A DNA stretch of 64,000 nucleotides from CAYFPX01 sp964519895 (lineage in GTDB: Bacteria; Myxococcota_A; UBA796; CAJQPC01). The translations under genes and the position numbers were made by a program. Positions 42,353-50,543 of this stretch are shown here, piece by piece. Below the pieces are notes generated by a model. It was not told the origin of the DNA, made no database searches, and was given only the letters and a program-made list of their open reading frames with translations. Positions within the stretch are counted from its first letter, which is position 1; each line of letters opens with the position of its first letter. The stretch is taken from the NCBI GenBank assembly GCA_964519895.1, contig CAZFLE010000010.1, positions 46,202 through 110,201 on the forward strand, given 5' to 3'.

Positions 42353-42772
42353 TCAGCGACGGAGGGTCCAGCTGGCCTTGGCCTGGAGCTGCCACGCAAG
42401 GGGCGTGGACTCGCCCGGTGTGGCCGGATCCACACGGCCCCCCAGGTAGACCGCGCGGCCGGGGGCCCGCTCCCAGGCCACCAGCGCCTCGGCGCTCCGA
42501 CGTCCATCAAGACTGTTGTAGTCGAGCAGGACCCGGGCCGAGAGCGTGCGCGTGGCGCTCAGATCCAGCCGGGCGCGTCCGACCCAGCCGCTGTAGGCCG
42601 TGTCGCCCTGGAGGCTGAAGTGCTCCCAACCCCCGGTCAAGGTCAGGCTGGCGAGGGGATGGGGCTGCAGCGTGCCGTGGACCCAGACCTCGTGGCGGAG
42701 TCCCGTGGCGGGTGCGTCGGGGTCGTACCAAGGCGCCGACCCCGTGGACCCGCCAGCCAAGGGAACGGGCAC
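42353..42772 (-). CDS. Beta-strand-rich hypothetical, in frame after the sigma-factor stop
   Basis: 139 residues from a GTG at 42772 with AGGGG about 6 bases ahead. Strands LRHEVWVHGTLQPHPLASLT, ARLDLSATRTLSARVLLDYN and LAWQLQAKASWTLRR alternate as in outer-membrane barrels, and the last residue pattern resembles a barrel end. It is in the same frame as the upstream sigma factor, separated by its TAG at 42842-42844 and 23 further codons. No signal peptide, so it may be the tail of a decayed gene. Low confidence. Confidence 0.35.
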   Translation of the reverse strand: MPVPLAGGSTGSAPWYDPDAPATGLRHEVWVHGTLQPHPLASLTLTGGWEHFSLQGDTAYSGWVGRARLDLSATRTLSARVLLDYNSLDGRRSAEALVAWERAPGRAVYLGGRVDPATPGESTPLAWQLQAKASWTLRR

Positions 42773-42841
42773 AGAGGACCCCTGTCGAGGCCGTGCGGCC
42801 CCTGGCTTGGAGGTGGGGAGGATGGGCGTGCGGAGCGGGCT

Positions 42842-43354
42842 CTACGGCTGGATGACCCGGATGTTGCCGCTGAAGGAGGCGATCTCGGCGTGGCGAAAGC
42901 CCTCCACGTCGTGGAGCACGAAGACCTTGCGGGCCCGCTCGGGCAGGGTGCCCAGGCAGCGCTCCAGATCCAGAGCGGTGGCCGGGCTCGATCGGCGCCC
43001 CGCAGCGGACAGGGCCTCGGGGTCCTCGACCGGCACCACCCGCGCCAGTCGTCGCAGGTTGCTGCGGCGGTCGCCGAGCACCTCGCGCACGGCCAGGCTG
43101 TGGAGCCAGGTTCCAAAGGCGCTGTCCCCTCGGAAGGACCCGAGCCGGCGCCAGGCACGCACGAAGACTTCCTGGGTGAGCTCCTCGGCGGCGATGGGGT
43201 CCCCCACCATGCGCAGACACTGGGCGTGCACCCGGCCGACGTGACGCCGGTAGAGCTGCTCGAAGGCAGCCCGATCCCCGGCCTGGGCCCGGTGCACCAA
43301 GGCTTCGGTGGCACCGACTGTGCGGGGCTCTGGGGAGGACATCGCGGTGAGCAT
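42842..43354 (-). pseudogene. ECF RNA polymerase sigma factor, region 4 truncated
   Basis: 170 residues with a good sigma-70 region 2 (FEQLYRRHVGRVHAQCLRMV, AEELTQEVFVRAWRRLGSFR, SAFGTWLHSLAVREVLGDRR) and the start of region 4 (LERCLGTLPERARKVFVLHD, VEGFRHAEIASFSGN) before a TAG. The second, DNA-recognition helix (normally GxSxGTVKSRLxRAR) is missing in frame. One other frame reads an SRRARSA-type string there, so a frameshift in the genome or the assembly is possible. As it stands, -35 recognition should be lost. ATG at 43354 or 43342. It lies 69 bases after ipdC. Confidence 0.6.
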
Positions 43355-43423
43355 GGACCCCTGAGAGGCCGATGGTGCGCGAAAGGTTGGAACGTCCCCG
43401 ATCCTTTTCTTCGCGCCCGCCGT

Positions 43424-44518
43424 TCAGGCGGACTCGGCGGGCCCTGCCGGCTGCGTCACACCCAGGCTCCTGAGCGTCGCCCTGGCCTCGGCGACCACCT
43501 GGTCGATCACTTCGGCCACCGTGGGCAGGCGGTCGATCACACCGACCACCTGGCCGGTGGGCAGGATGCCGGTGTCCAGGCGTCCTTCGACCAGAGCTGC
43601 GCGGGTGAGCATCGGTGCGTTGGCGGCCATGACCAGCTGGGCCCAGGTGAGCTGGCCGTGCGCCTTCATGCCCCGGGCCTCCCGGAGCATTCCGAGTACC
43701 GTTGCGCCCGTCTGCGCCTTGAGGGCCAGACCCGCCTGCAGACTGCGCCACAGTCGGGCCAGCGGGCTGGCGGTCTCCAGGGTCCGGACCAGCTCGGTCT
43801 CGAGCACCCGCTGGGGCGCGCCGTCCACGGCCACGGAGACCACCGTGTCCTTGACCGACGCCTGCAGGTAGCGCTGCTTGACGGCGTCGGGGACCCGGGA
43901 CTCCTGGGTCAGGAGGAAGCGGGTGCCCATCGCGATCCCCGCCGCGCCATAGGCCAGTGCTGCCACCAGGCCCTGGCCGCTGTGGAAGCCACCGGCCCCC
44001 AGCACTGGGATGGGCGTCGCCGCACAGACCTGGGGCAGCAGCAGGGTGGTGGCAACCGGTCCGGTGTGGCCGCCGCCTTCGCCACCCTGAGCGATGACCG
44101 CGTCGACGCCCCAGGCCGTGACCTTCTCCGCGTGGCGCCTGGCGCCGACGGTCGGCAGGGTGACGATGCCCTGGGTCTTCAGCAGTCCGATGGCCTCTGG
44201 CCCGGGGGCACGGGCAAAAGATGCGACGGGTACCTGGTCCTGGATCAACAGGTCGATGCGCTGGGCGAAGTCGTCGCGATCCGGCCGCAGGTTCACACCG
44301 AAGGGCTTGTCGGTGCGGCTGCGGACCCGGGTGATGGCCCCCTTCAGCTCTTCCAGCGACATCGTCGCGGCGGCCAGGATGCCCAGGCCGCCCGCCGCGC
44401 TGGTGGCGGCGGTCAGCCGAGCGCCGGACACCCACCCCATGCCCGTCTGCACGATGGGATAGCGCACGCCTACGAGCTCGCAGAAGGGCGTGTGGAGCGG
44501 ATCGCTCAAGCCGTCCAC
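43424..44518 (-). CDS. ipdC: IpdC, FMN-dependent reductase of HIP-CoA degradation
   Basis: Nitronate-monooxygenase-fold FMN protein of 364 residues: YPIVQTGMGWVSGARLTAAT, SAAGGLGILAAATMSLEELK, DKPFGVNLRPD, AVIAQGGEGGGHTGPVATTL, GAGGFHSGQGLVAALAYGAA and GIAMGTRFLLTQESRVPDAV. These match IpdC (Rv3553), which reduces the 5-hydroxy-indene-type CoA intermediate before ring C/D opening. GTG at 44518 overlaps the ipdB end. Gene order echA20-ipdA-ipdB-ipdC is identical to M. tuberculosis Rv3550-Rv3553. Assignment is strong. Confidence 0.92.
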   Translation of the reverse strand: MDGLSDPLHTPFCELVGVRYPIVQTGMGWVSGARLTAATSAAGGLGILAAATMSLEELKGAITRVRSRTDKPFGVNLRPDRDDFAQRIDLLIQDQVPVASFARAPGPEAIGLLKTQGIVTLPTVGARRHAEKVTAWGVDAVIAQGGEGGGHTGPVATTLLLPQVCAATPIPVLGAGGFHSGQGLVAALAYGAAGIAMGTRFLLTQESRVPDAVKQRYLQASVKDTVVSVAVDGAPQRVLETELVRTLETASPLARLWRSLQAGLALKAQTGATVLGMLREARGMKAHGQLTWAQLVMAANAPMLTRAALVEGRLDTGILPTGQVVGVIDRLPTVAEVIDQVVAEARATLRSLGVTQPAGPAESA

Positions 44519-45174
44519 CGAGACAGCAGGGCCCGCTCCTGGTCCGTGGGCCCACGCGTCTGGGCCAGATCGTCGGCCACGCTCACGGGAAAGGGGGTCC
44601 GCTCCTGGACCTGATCCAGGGTGGCACCGGGGTGCAGGGTCCGGAGGCGGAGCGTGCCGTCAGGTCCCGAGAAGTCGAACACACCCAGATCGCTGATGAC
44701 GGCCCGGAGCTCGTGTGCGCCGCGGTTCGTGCCCAGCCCGCTCACGAAGTCCACCGCGTCGACGAAGACGCGCTTGCTGTGCTTCGGGATCCAGTAGCTG
44801 CAGCCGTGACAGCGGGTGTTGCCAGGCAAGCCACGGGCCCCCAGGAGCTGGATCTTCGGCTGGGCCCAAGCTCCGATGCAGCTCAGGTTGGCGTTGCCAT
44901 GTCTGTCCAGCTGGGAGGCCCCGAGGATGGCGTGGCGGCGGCCTGCCCAGACCAGGTCGAAGACCCGGGAGAAGGTCAGGTGACCCTGGGGCGTGCCCTC
45001 GGCGTCCACGATGGTGGTGCCCCCGTCTGTGAGCACCAGCTCCGGGGCAAAGGTGGCCTTGGCCAAGCGAGCGCCCAGGCGCGGCGCTTCGCCAAAGGCG
45101 CTCGCCAGGATGCGCCCTTCCCCCTTGAACACGTCTGCACAGGCCAGGGCCTGGGACCATCCAGCGTGGCTCAT
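44506..45174 (-). CDS. ipdB: IpdB, COCHEA-CoA hydrolase beta subunit
   Basis: CoA-transferase-family beta chain of 222 residues: GEGRILASAFGEAPRLGARL, VLTDGGTTIVDAEG, AGRRHAILGASQLDRHGNAN, RGLPGNTRCHGCSYWIPKHS and DFVSGLGTNRGAHELRAVIS. With IpdA it forms the ring-C hydrolase that opens COCHEA-CoA in steroid catabolism; it descends from CoA transferases but does not transfer CoA. ATG overlaps the ipdA stop (ATGA), as expected for stoichiometric subunits. Confidence 0.92.
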   Translation of the reverse strand: MSHAGWSQALACADVFKGEGRILASAFGEAPRLGARLAKATFAPELVLTDGGTTIVDAEGTPQGHLTFSRVFDLVWAGRRHAILGASQLDRHGNANLSCIGAWAQPKIQLLGARGLPGNTRCHGCSYWIPKHSKRVFVDAVDFVSGLGTNRGAHELRAVISDLGVFDFSGPDGTLRLRTLHPGATLDQVQERTPFPVSVADDLAQTRGPTDQERALLSRWTA

Positions 45175-45971
45175 CGGGGGGCCTCCGCAGACGAGAACCA
45201 GGCCAGGAAGTCCGCCGTCGCTCCCGGATCCCGTGCGGCCTTGGCGTAGCGCCGCTGGGTCTCCTCATCTCGGCCCCGCACGGGCGGGTGGTCGGTGAAC
45301 CAAGCGCCCCCCGGTGCCTCGACCACCCCCGACACCATCGTCGGGTTCAGGTGGATGCTGCCTCGGGGCGCTTCCGATCGCAGATCGTCCACCACGCGCT
45401 CGCAGCTGACCCAAGCACGGTCGGCCGCCAGGCAGAAGAGGTCGTCGAAGAAGGGGTCCGGCCCCAGCACGGCCCCGTTGCCGTGCACGTCACACAGATC
45501 CGCGTGCACCAGTGCGGCGTCGAGAGTCAGGGGGGGCACCGCAACCAGCGCTTCGCCCCCGTAGGGATCCTGGACCAGGGCCAGCTCCGGGTCGTGGGCG
45601 AGCACGTCGCTGCCCAGGCCAGCGCGACTGGGTAGGAAGGGCAGGTTCCAGGCAGCCGCCCGCAGCCCCTGGAGGAACAGCCCCTCTCCCCACTCGCGCG
45701 CTTGGATCGCTGCGGTCTCGCGGGCGTTGCGAAAGTGGGGCTCGAGCGGGATCGAGTCCAGGGAGACGAAGCCAAAGGTGACTCGGCGCACTTTGCCCGC
45801 CGCGCAGAGCAGGCCCACGTCGGGTCCGCCCCAGCTCACCAGGTCCAGATCGGTCAGCTCGGAGCGCAGGATGGCTTGGACAAGGGCCATGGGCTTGCGG
45901 CGAGAGCCCCAGCCTCCGAGCCCCAGCCGCATCCCGGACGACAGGTTGGCGACGACCTGGTCTGGGGTCAT
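45171..45971 (-). CDS. ipdA: IpdA, COCHEA-CoA hydrolase alpha subunit
   Basis: CoA-transferase-family alpha chain of 266 residues from ATG 45971: MRLGLGGWGSRRKPMALVQA, DLDLVSWGGPDVGLLCAAGK, VRRVTFGFVSLDSIPLEPHF, LPFLPSRAGLGSDVLAHDPE and SGVVEAPGGAWFTDHPPVRG. The 'GWGSRRKPMA' and 'GFVSLDS' segments are diagnostic for IpdA (Rv3551). Start overlaps echA20 stop and its stop overlaps ipdB start. It catalyses hydrolytic ring C cleavage with IpdB. Confidence 0.93.
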   Translation of the reverse strand: MTPDQVVANLSSGMRLGLGGWGSRRKPMALVQAILRSELTDLDLVSWGGPDVGLLCAAGKVRRVTFGFVSLDSIPLEPHFRNARETAAIQAREWGEGLFLQGLRAAAWNLPFLPSRAGLGSDVLAHDPELALVQDPYGGEALVAVPPLTLDAALVHADLCDVHGNGAVLGPDPFFDDLFCLAADRAWVSCERVVDDLRSEAPRGSIHLNPTMVSGVVEAPGGAWFTDHPPVRGRDEETQRRYAKAARDPGATADFLAWFSSAEAPR

Positions 45972-46711
45972 GCGCCGTCCTTGACAAAGGCGTCCCGGGC
46001 CCGGTCTCCCTCGCCGGCCAGGTTCAGCTCGTAGGTGAAGCCCTGCTCCGCCCGGTAGCTGCGCTTCACATCGACCGGGTCGATCTGGTTGAGCGAGGCC
46101 TTGGCGGCCCGCAGCACGGCGTTGGACTTGGCGGCCAGGGACTCGGCAAAGGCCATGGCGGTGTCGACGAGCTGGTCCACGGGCACGACCTGCCAGGCAG
46201 ATCCCCACTGGGCGAGCTGCTGCGCCGTCACCCGCTCGCAGCTGTAGACCAGGGCCTTGAGCCGGGCGGGGGGCACCAGGCGGGCCAGGTGGGTCGCAGC
46301 TCCGAGTGCGCCGCGGTCGACCTCGGGCAGGCCGAAGCTGGCGTCGTCGGCGCAGATGAGCACGTCGGCGTTGCCGACGAGACCGATGCCGCCCCCCAGA
46401 CAGAAGCCGTGCACGGCGGCGACCACGGGGACCTCGCAGTCGTAGACCGCCGCAAAGGCGGCTGCGCAGCCCCGGTTGGCCCCCAGGAGCGCGTCGAAAC
46501 CCTCGGCGCGCTGCATCTCCTTGATGTCCACCCCGGCGCAGAAGCCGCGGCCGTCGGCTCGCAGCACCACCACGTGCACCATGGGGTCGCGCCCCAGTGC
46601 GATCAGGGTGTCGGCCAGCTCGAACCAGCCCTGGACGGTGAGGGCATTCACCGGCGGTGCGTCCAGCACCACCTGGGCGACAGCGCCGGTGCGCTCGGTG
46701 CGGATCGACAC
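45968..46711 (-). CDS. echA20: EchA20, ring D hydrolase (crotonase family)
   Basis: Crotonase-fold protein of 247 residues: RADGRGFCAGVDIKEMQRAE, GFDALLGANRGCAAAFAAVY, AAVHGFCLGGGIGLVGNADV, FGLPEVDRGALGAATHLARL and SYRAEQGFTYELNLAGEGDR. These agree almost word for word with EchA20 (Rv3550), which hydrolyses ring D of the indene-dione CoA intermediate. GTG start with GAGGAGG 4 bases ahead. First gene of the ipd operon, 22 bases from the nearer of two KstR-like boxes shared with fadD3. Confidence 0.93.
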   Translation of the reverse strand: MSIRTERTGAVAQVVLDAPPVNALTVQGWFELADTLIALGRDPMVHVVVLRADGRGFCAGVDIKEMQRAEGFDALLGANRGCAAAFAAVYDCEVPVVAAVHGFCLGGGIGLVGNADVLICADDASFGLPEVDRGALGAATHLARLVPPARLKALVYSCERVTAQQLAQWGSAWQVVPVDQLVDTAMAFAESLAAKSNAVLRAAKASLNQIDPVDVKRSYRAEQGFTYELNLAGEGDRARDAFVKDGA

Positions 46712-46733
46712 GGGACCTCCTCGGGGTGGGAAC

Positions 46734-46747
46734 TAGAACGTGTTCCA
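46734..46747. promoter_or_regulatory. KstR-type operator G (ipd side)
   Basis: TAGAACGTGTTCCA, one mismatch from perfect symmetry. It lies 22 bases before echA20 in the 79-base divergent gap. Confidence 0.8.
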
Positions 46748-46767
46748 CTTTGACATGCAAGGCCAAG

Positions 46768-46781
46768 TAGAACGTGTTCTA
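46768..46781. promoter_or_regulatory. KstR-type operator H (fadD3 side)
   Basis: TAGAACGTGTTCTA, perfect. It ends 9 bases before fadD3. The 34-bp distance from operator G is best explained as one site per divergent promoter. Confidence 0.83.
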
Positions 46782-46790
46782 CTTTTCGGG

Positions 46791-48371
46791 ATGGAACCGC
46801 TGGTACCCGCTCCCTTCCAGACCGTGCCGGCTGTGCTCGACGCAGCTCGTCAGGCCCGTCCCCAGGCCTCGGCGGTCGAGGACGGGGACACGGTCCTGAC
46901 CGTCGCCGAGCTCGCGGAGCGCGTCGACACCGCGGCCCGAGGTCTGCTGGCCCTGGGTCTCTCACACGGGGACCGCGTCGGGGTCTGGGCGCCCAACCTG
47001 TGGGAGTGGGTGGTCTTCGCCCTGGCGGTCCACCGGGTCGGCGGGGTGCTGGTGCCGATCAACACCCGGTACAAGGGCGCAGAGGCGGCCTACATCCTGC
47101 GGCGGAGCGGGGCCCGGGTGTTGGCCACGGTGCAGGGCTTCCTGGGGGCGGACTACGTCGCTCAGCTCGAGGGCGAAGCGCTGGGAGACCTGGCCCACAG
47201 GGTCGTGCTGCGAGGCGAGGCCCCGGTCGGGTGCTTGTCCTGGTCGGACCTCAGCGACAGCGGACAGGACGTGTCTCCAGACGCCGTCCTGGCGCGACAG
47301 GCGGCCGTGACCGCCGACAGCCTGAGCGACATCCTGTTCACATCGGGCACGACCGGTCACCCGAAGGGCGTGCCGACCACCCACGGACAGACCGTGCAGG
47401 CCTTCTGGGACTGGTCGGGCATCGTGGGCATCGACGACCGGGATCGCTACCTGGTGGTGGCGCCGTTCTTCCACTGCTTCGGGTACAAGGCCGGCTGGCT
47501 GGCCGCCCTGATGCGCGGGGCGACCATCCTGCCCCAGGCGACCTTTGACGTGGACGCCGTGCTCCGGCGGGTGGCCCCCGACCGGGTCAGCGTGCTCCCG
47601 GGTCCGCCCGCCTTGTACCAGACTCTGCTGGGGCGACAGGACCTCACCGCGCACGACCTGTCCAGCCTACGGCTCGCCGTGACGGGTGCTGCGGTGATCC
47701 CCGTAGGGCTCATTCGCGACATGAAGCACACCCTGGGCTTCGACACGGTGATCACCGGCTACGGCCTGACAGAGGCCAGCGGCGTCGTGACGATGTGCCG
47801 GGCGAGCGACGACTTCGACACCATCGCCGGCTGGTCCGGTCGGGCGATCCCCGGTGTCGAGGTCCGGGTCGTGGGTGCCGACGGGGCTGCACTCGCGCCA
47901 GGGGAGCCCGGCGAGGTGGTCGTGCGCGGCTACAACGTCATGTCCAGCTACTGGGAGGAAGCGACCGAGACCGCGGGCACGCTCGATGCCGACGGCTGGC
48001 TCCACACGGGAGACATCGGCGTGATGGACCCCCGCGGCTACCTGCGCATCACCGACCGGCTCAAGGACATGTACATCGTGGGCGGCTTCAACGCCTACCC
48101 CGCGGAGATCGAGCAGGTCCTGCGGGGCCACCCGGGCATCTCGGACGTCGCGGTGATCGGCGTGCCCGACCACCGGCTCGGCGAGGTGGGCATGGCCTGG
48201 ATCGTGCCGAGTGACGCGCCGCTGGACGCCGAGCACCTGACCGCCTGGTGTCGTGCCCGGATGGCGAACTTCAAGGTGCCCCGACGGGTGGAACACCTGG
48301 ACGCGCTGCCGCGGAACGCGCTGGGCAAGGTCCGCAAGGTTGATCTGCGGGCCCGGGCCCAGGAGGCCTGA
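46791..48371 (+). CDS. fadD3: FadD3, HIP-CoA ligase
   Basis: Acyl-CoA ligase of 526 residues: FTSGTTGHPKGVPTTHGQTV (A3 loop), APFFHCFGYKAGWLAALMRG, YGLTEASGVVTMCRASDDFD (A5), GWLHTGDIGVMDPRGYLRIT (A7/A8), IVGGFNAYPAEIEQVLRGHP and NALGKVRK with the adenylating Lys. 'FFH-FGYKAGWLA-LMRGAT' and 'GYGLTEASGVVTMCR' are FadD3 (Rv3561) hallmarks; FadD3 thioesterifies HIP, the ring C/D propionate left after ring A/B removal. Start ATG 46791, 9 bases after box H, with no clear Shine-Dalgarno sequence. Confidence 0.9.
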   Translation: MEPLVPAPFQTVPAVLDAARQARPQASAVEDGDTVLTVAELAERVDTAARGLLALGLSHGDRVGVWAPNLWEWVVFALAVHRVGGVLVPINTRYKGAEAAYILRRSGARVLATVQGFLGADYVAQLEGEALGDLAHRVVLRGEAPVGCLSWSDLSDSGQDVSPDAVLARQAAVTADSLSDILFTSGTTGHPKGVPTTHGQTVQAFWDWSGIVGIDDRDRYLVVAPFFHCFGYKAGWLAALMRGATILPQATFDVDAVLRRVAPDRVSVLPGPPALYQTLLGRQDLTAHDLSSLRLAVTGAAVIPVGLIRDMKHTLGFDTVITGYGLTEASGVVTMCRASDDFDTIAGWSGRAIPGVEVRVVGADGAALAPGEPGEVVVRGYNVMSSYWEEATETAGTLDADGWLHTGDIGVMDPRGYLRITDRLKDMYIVGGFNAYPAEIEQVLRGHPGISDVAVIGVPDHRLGEVGMAWIVPSDAPLDAEHLTAWCRARMANFKVPRRVEHLDALPRNALGKVRKVDLRARAQEA

Positions 48372-48375
48372 TCCG

Positions 48376-48966
48376 ATGCCCCAGGTGACCTACACCACCA
48401 CTGTGCCGATCCCCCGGGAGCGCCTGTGGGACTTCGTCAAGGACATCGACAACTGGGCCCCGATGATGACCGGGTACGTGTCGCATGAAATCGCCAGCGA
48501 CACCGAGTCCACGTGGACCTTGCGGGGCGACGTCGGGGTGCTCAGCCGAGAGGTGAGGCTGGGGGTGACCATCACGTCCTGGCAGGGTCCCGACCGGGTG
48601 GACTTCGACCTGGAGGGGCTCAACGAGGCGGTCTCCGGCGGCGGTAGCTTTCTGCTGGCCGACGCCCGGGAGGTCTCGGACCCGGCATCGGCCGAACCGC
48701 CTCCCGCCCCCAAGCCTTCTTGGCTGCGACGGCTCCTGGCCCGGCTCTTCCGAGCGCTGTTCCGGCGGGCCCATGGGGTGACTGAAGCGCCCCAGCTGAC
48801 CGCGGCGTCGGGGGGCGCAACGGCACTCAGCTTCATCTGGCGCATGGAGGCCGGGGGCCCGATGGGGCCCCTGGTCAACGCGATGCTCGAGCCTGCCTTG
48901 GCCCCAGCCGCCGAGGAGCTGGCCCATCGCATCGCTGCGCATCTCACCAGCGAGGAGGCAGCGTGA
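48376..48966 (+). CDS. SRPBCC/CoxG-like protein
   Basis: Protein of 196 residues: VTYTTTVPIPRERLWDFVKD, IDNWAPMMTGYVSHEI, ESTWTLRGDVGVLSREVRLG (SRPBCC beta-helix-grip strands), an inserted basic stretch SWLRRLLARLFRALFRRAH (about 115-135, amphipathic, possibly membrane-associated), then FIWRMEAGGPMGPLVNAMLE and the closing helix. SRPBCC proteins bind hydrophobic ligands; between fadD3 and another CoA ligase it could bind or deliver HIP or a related acid. ATG 4 bases after fadD3 stop; it overlaps the next gene by GTGA. Confidence 0.75.
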   Translation: MPQVTYTTTVPIPRERLWDFVKDIDNWAPMMTGYVSHEIASDTESTWTLRGDVGVLSREVRLGVTITSWQGPDRVDFDLEGLNEAVSGGGSFLLADAREVSDPASAEPPPAPKPSWLRRLLARLFRALFRRAHGVTEAPQLTAASGGATALSFIWRMEAGGPMGPLVNAMLEPALAPAAEELAHRIAAHLTSEEAA

Positions 48967-50507
48967 TCGACATCGGCTTCTGGGGACACGCAGCGGCTCA
49001 TCCCGACGCCTTGGCCGTGGTCGAACCCGACGGGAGAGAGCACGCCGCAGGTGACCTGTTGGCCGCTGCAAATCAGCTGGTGCACGGTCTGCGCGCGCTG
49101 GGCCTGGTCCGAGGGGACAGCATCGCCTGCTGCCTGGAGAACGCGGTCGAGCCCCTGGAGTTGTTCATGGCAGCGGCCCAGGCGGGGTGGTTCCTGACCC
49201 CGATCAACACCCACCTGGCCACCCCCGAGATCGCCTACATCGTCCAGGACTGCGGGGCCCGTGCGGTGTTCATCAGCCCCCGCACAGCGGCTGTCGCTGC
49301 CGACGCCGTGGCCTCCGTGCCCCCAGCGGCCCGCTTCGCGAAGGGCCCGGTCGATGGCTTCAAGGACTATGACGCCTTCAAGGCCGCCCAGTCGACCGCG
49401 ACCCCCGACGACCGCAGCGCGGGGGGCCCGATGACCTATACCTCGGGGACCACCGGGCGCCCCAAGGGGGTCCGGCGGGCCAGCTACCACGTGCCCCCCG
49501 AGGCGGTCAGCACGCCCCAGGCCATGTTCCTGGGCCTGTTCGGCATCCTGCCCGGCTCGCCCGGTGTGCACCTGACTGTCGCGCCGCTCTACCACACGGC
49601 CGTGCTCAATTTTGCGACGAACCACCTGCACCTGGGCCACACGATAGTGCTCATGGACAAGTGGACCCCAGAGGGTACCCTGGACCGCATCAGTCGCTAT
49701 GGCGTGACCTGTTCCCACATGGTGCCGACCCAGCTGATCCGGCTCTTGAAGCTTCCACAGGACGTCAAGGATGGCTTTGATGTGTCATCCCTGCAGTGCA
49801 TGATCCACTCGGCAGCACCCTGCCCGGTGCCGGTCAAGCAGGCGATGCTCGACTGGTGGGGACCGGTCCTGTACGAGTACTACGCGGCCAGCGAGGGAGG
49901 AGGCACCTTGGCCAGCCCCCAGGACTGGCTCAAGAAGCCCGGCACGGTGGGCAAGCCCTGGCCCATCTCGCAGATCCGGGTCCTCGACGACGACAAGCAG
50001 CCGGTGCCCCCAGGCACCCCAGGCACCGTCTGGATCCGCATGGGGGACCACACCTTCGAGTACCACCAGGCGCCGGACAAGACCGACCAAGCCTGGTCAG
50101 AGGGCTTCTTCACCGTGGGCGACGCAGGGTACCTGGACGACGATGGCTACCTGTTCTTGTGCGACCGCAAGGCGGACATGATCATCTCTGGCGGGGTCAA
50201 CATCTACCCAGCCGAGATCGAGTCGGTGCTGGTCCAGCACCCCAAGGTCGCCGACGTGGCGGTGTTCGGCGTGCCAGACGATGACTGGGGCGAGTCGGTC
50301 AAGGCCGTCGTCGAGGCCGCGGTGGGGGTGCCGGCAGACGATGGACTCCGGGCCGAGCTCCAGGACTGGTGCCAGGGTCAGCTGGCCCGCTACAAGCAAC
50401 CCAGGTCCCTGGACTTCGTGCCCGCCCTGCCCCGAGATCCGAACGGCAAGCTGTACAAGCGCAAGCTGCGGGACCCGTACTGGGAGGGGCGGGACCGGGC
50501 GATCTGA
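48963..50507 (+). CDS. Acyl-CoA synthetase
   Basis: ANL ligase of 514 residues: MTYTSGTTGRPKGVRRASYH (A3), LTVAPLYHTAVLNFATNHLH, YEYYAASEGGGTLASPQDWL (A5 region), SEGFFTVGDAGYLDDDGYLF (A7), ISGGVNIYPAEIESVLVQHP and DPNGKLYKRKL (A10 Lys). 'YYAASEGGGT' is typical of medium/long-chain ligases of the FadD4/bile-acid-CoA ligase group. Third gene of the fadD3 operon (GTG start in a GTGA overlap), so it probably activates another steroid- or side-chain-derived acid. The substrate is inferred. Confidence 0.85.
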   Translation: MIDIGFWGHAAAHPDALAVVEPDGREHAAGDLLAAANQLVHGLRALGLVRGDSIACCLENAVEPLELFMAAAQAGWFLTPINTHLATPEIAYIVQDCGARAVFISPRTAAVAADAVASVPPAARFAKGPVDGFKDYDAFKAAQSTATPDDRSAGGPMTYTSGTTGRPKGVRRASYHVPPEAVSTPQAMFLGLFGILPGSPGVHLTVAPLYHTAVLNFATNHLHLGHTIVLMDKWTPEGTLDRISRYGVTCSHMVPTQLIRLLKLPQDVKDGFDVSSLQCMIHSAAPCPVPVKQAMLDWWGPVLYEYYAASEGGGTLASPQDWLKKPGTVGKPWPISQIRVLDDDKQPVPPGTPGTVWIRMGDHTFEYHQAPDKTDQAWSEGFFTVGDAGYLDDDGYLFLCDRKADMIISGGVNIYPAEIESVLVQHPKVADVAVFGVPDDDWGESVKAVVEAAVGVPADDGLRAELQDWCQGQLARYKQPRSLDFVPALPRDPNGKLYKRKLRDPYWEGRDRAI

Positions 50508-50543
50508 GCACCTGGTCCCTGTCTGCATCTGGAGGCGACGGCT

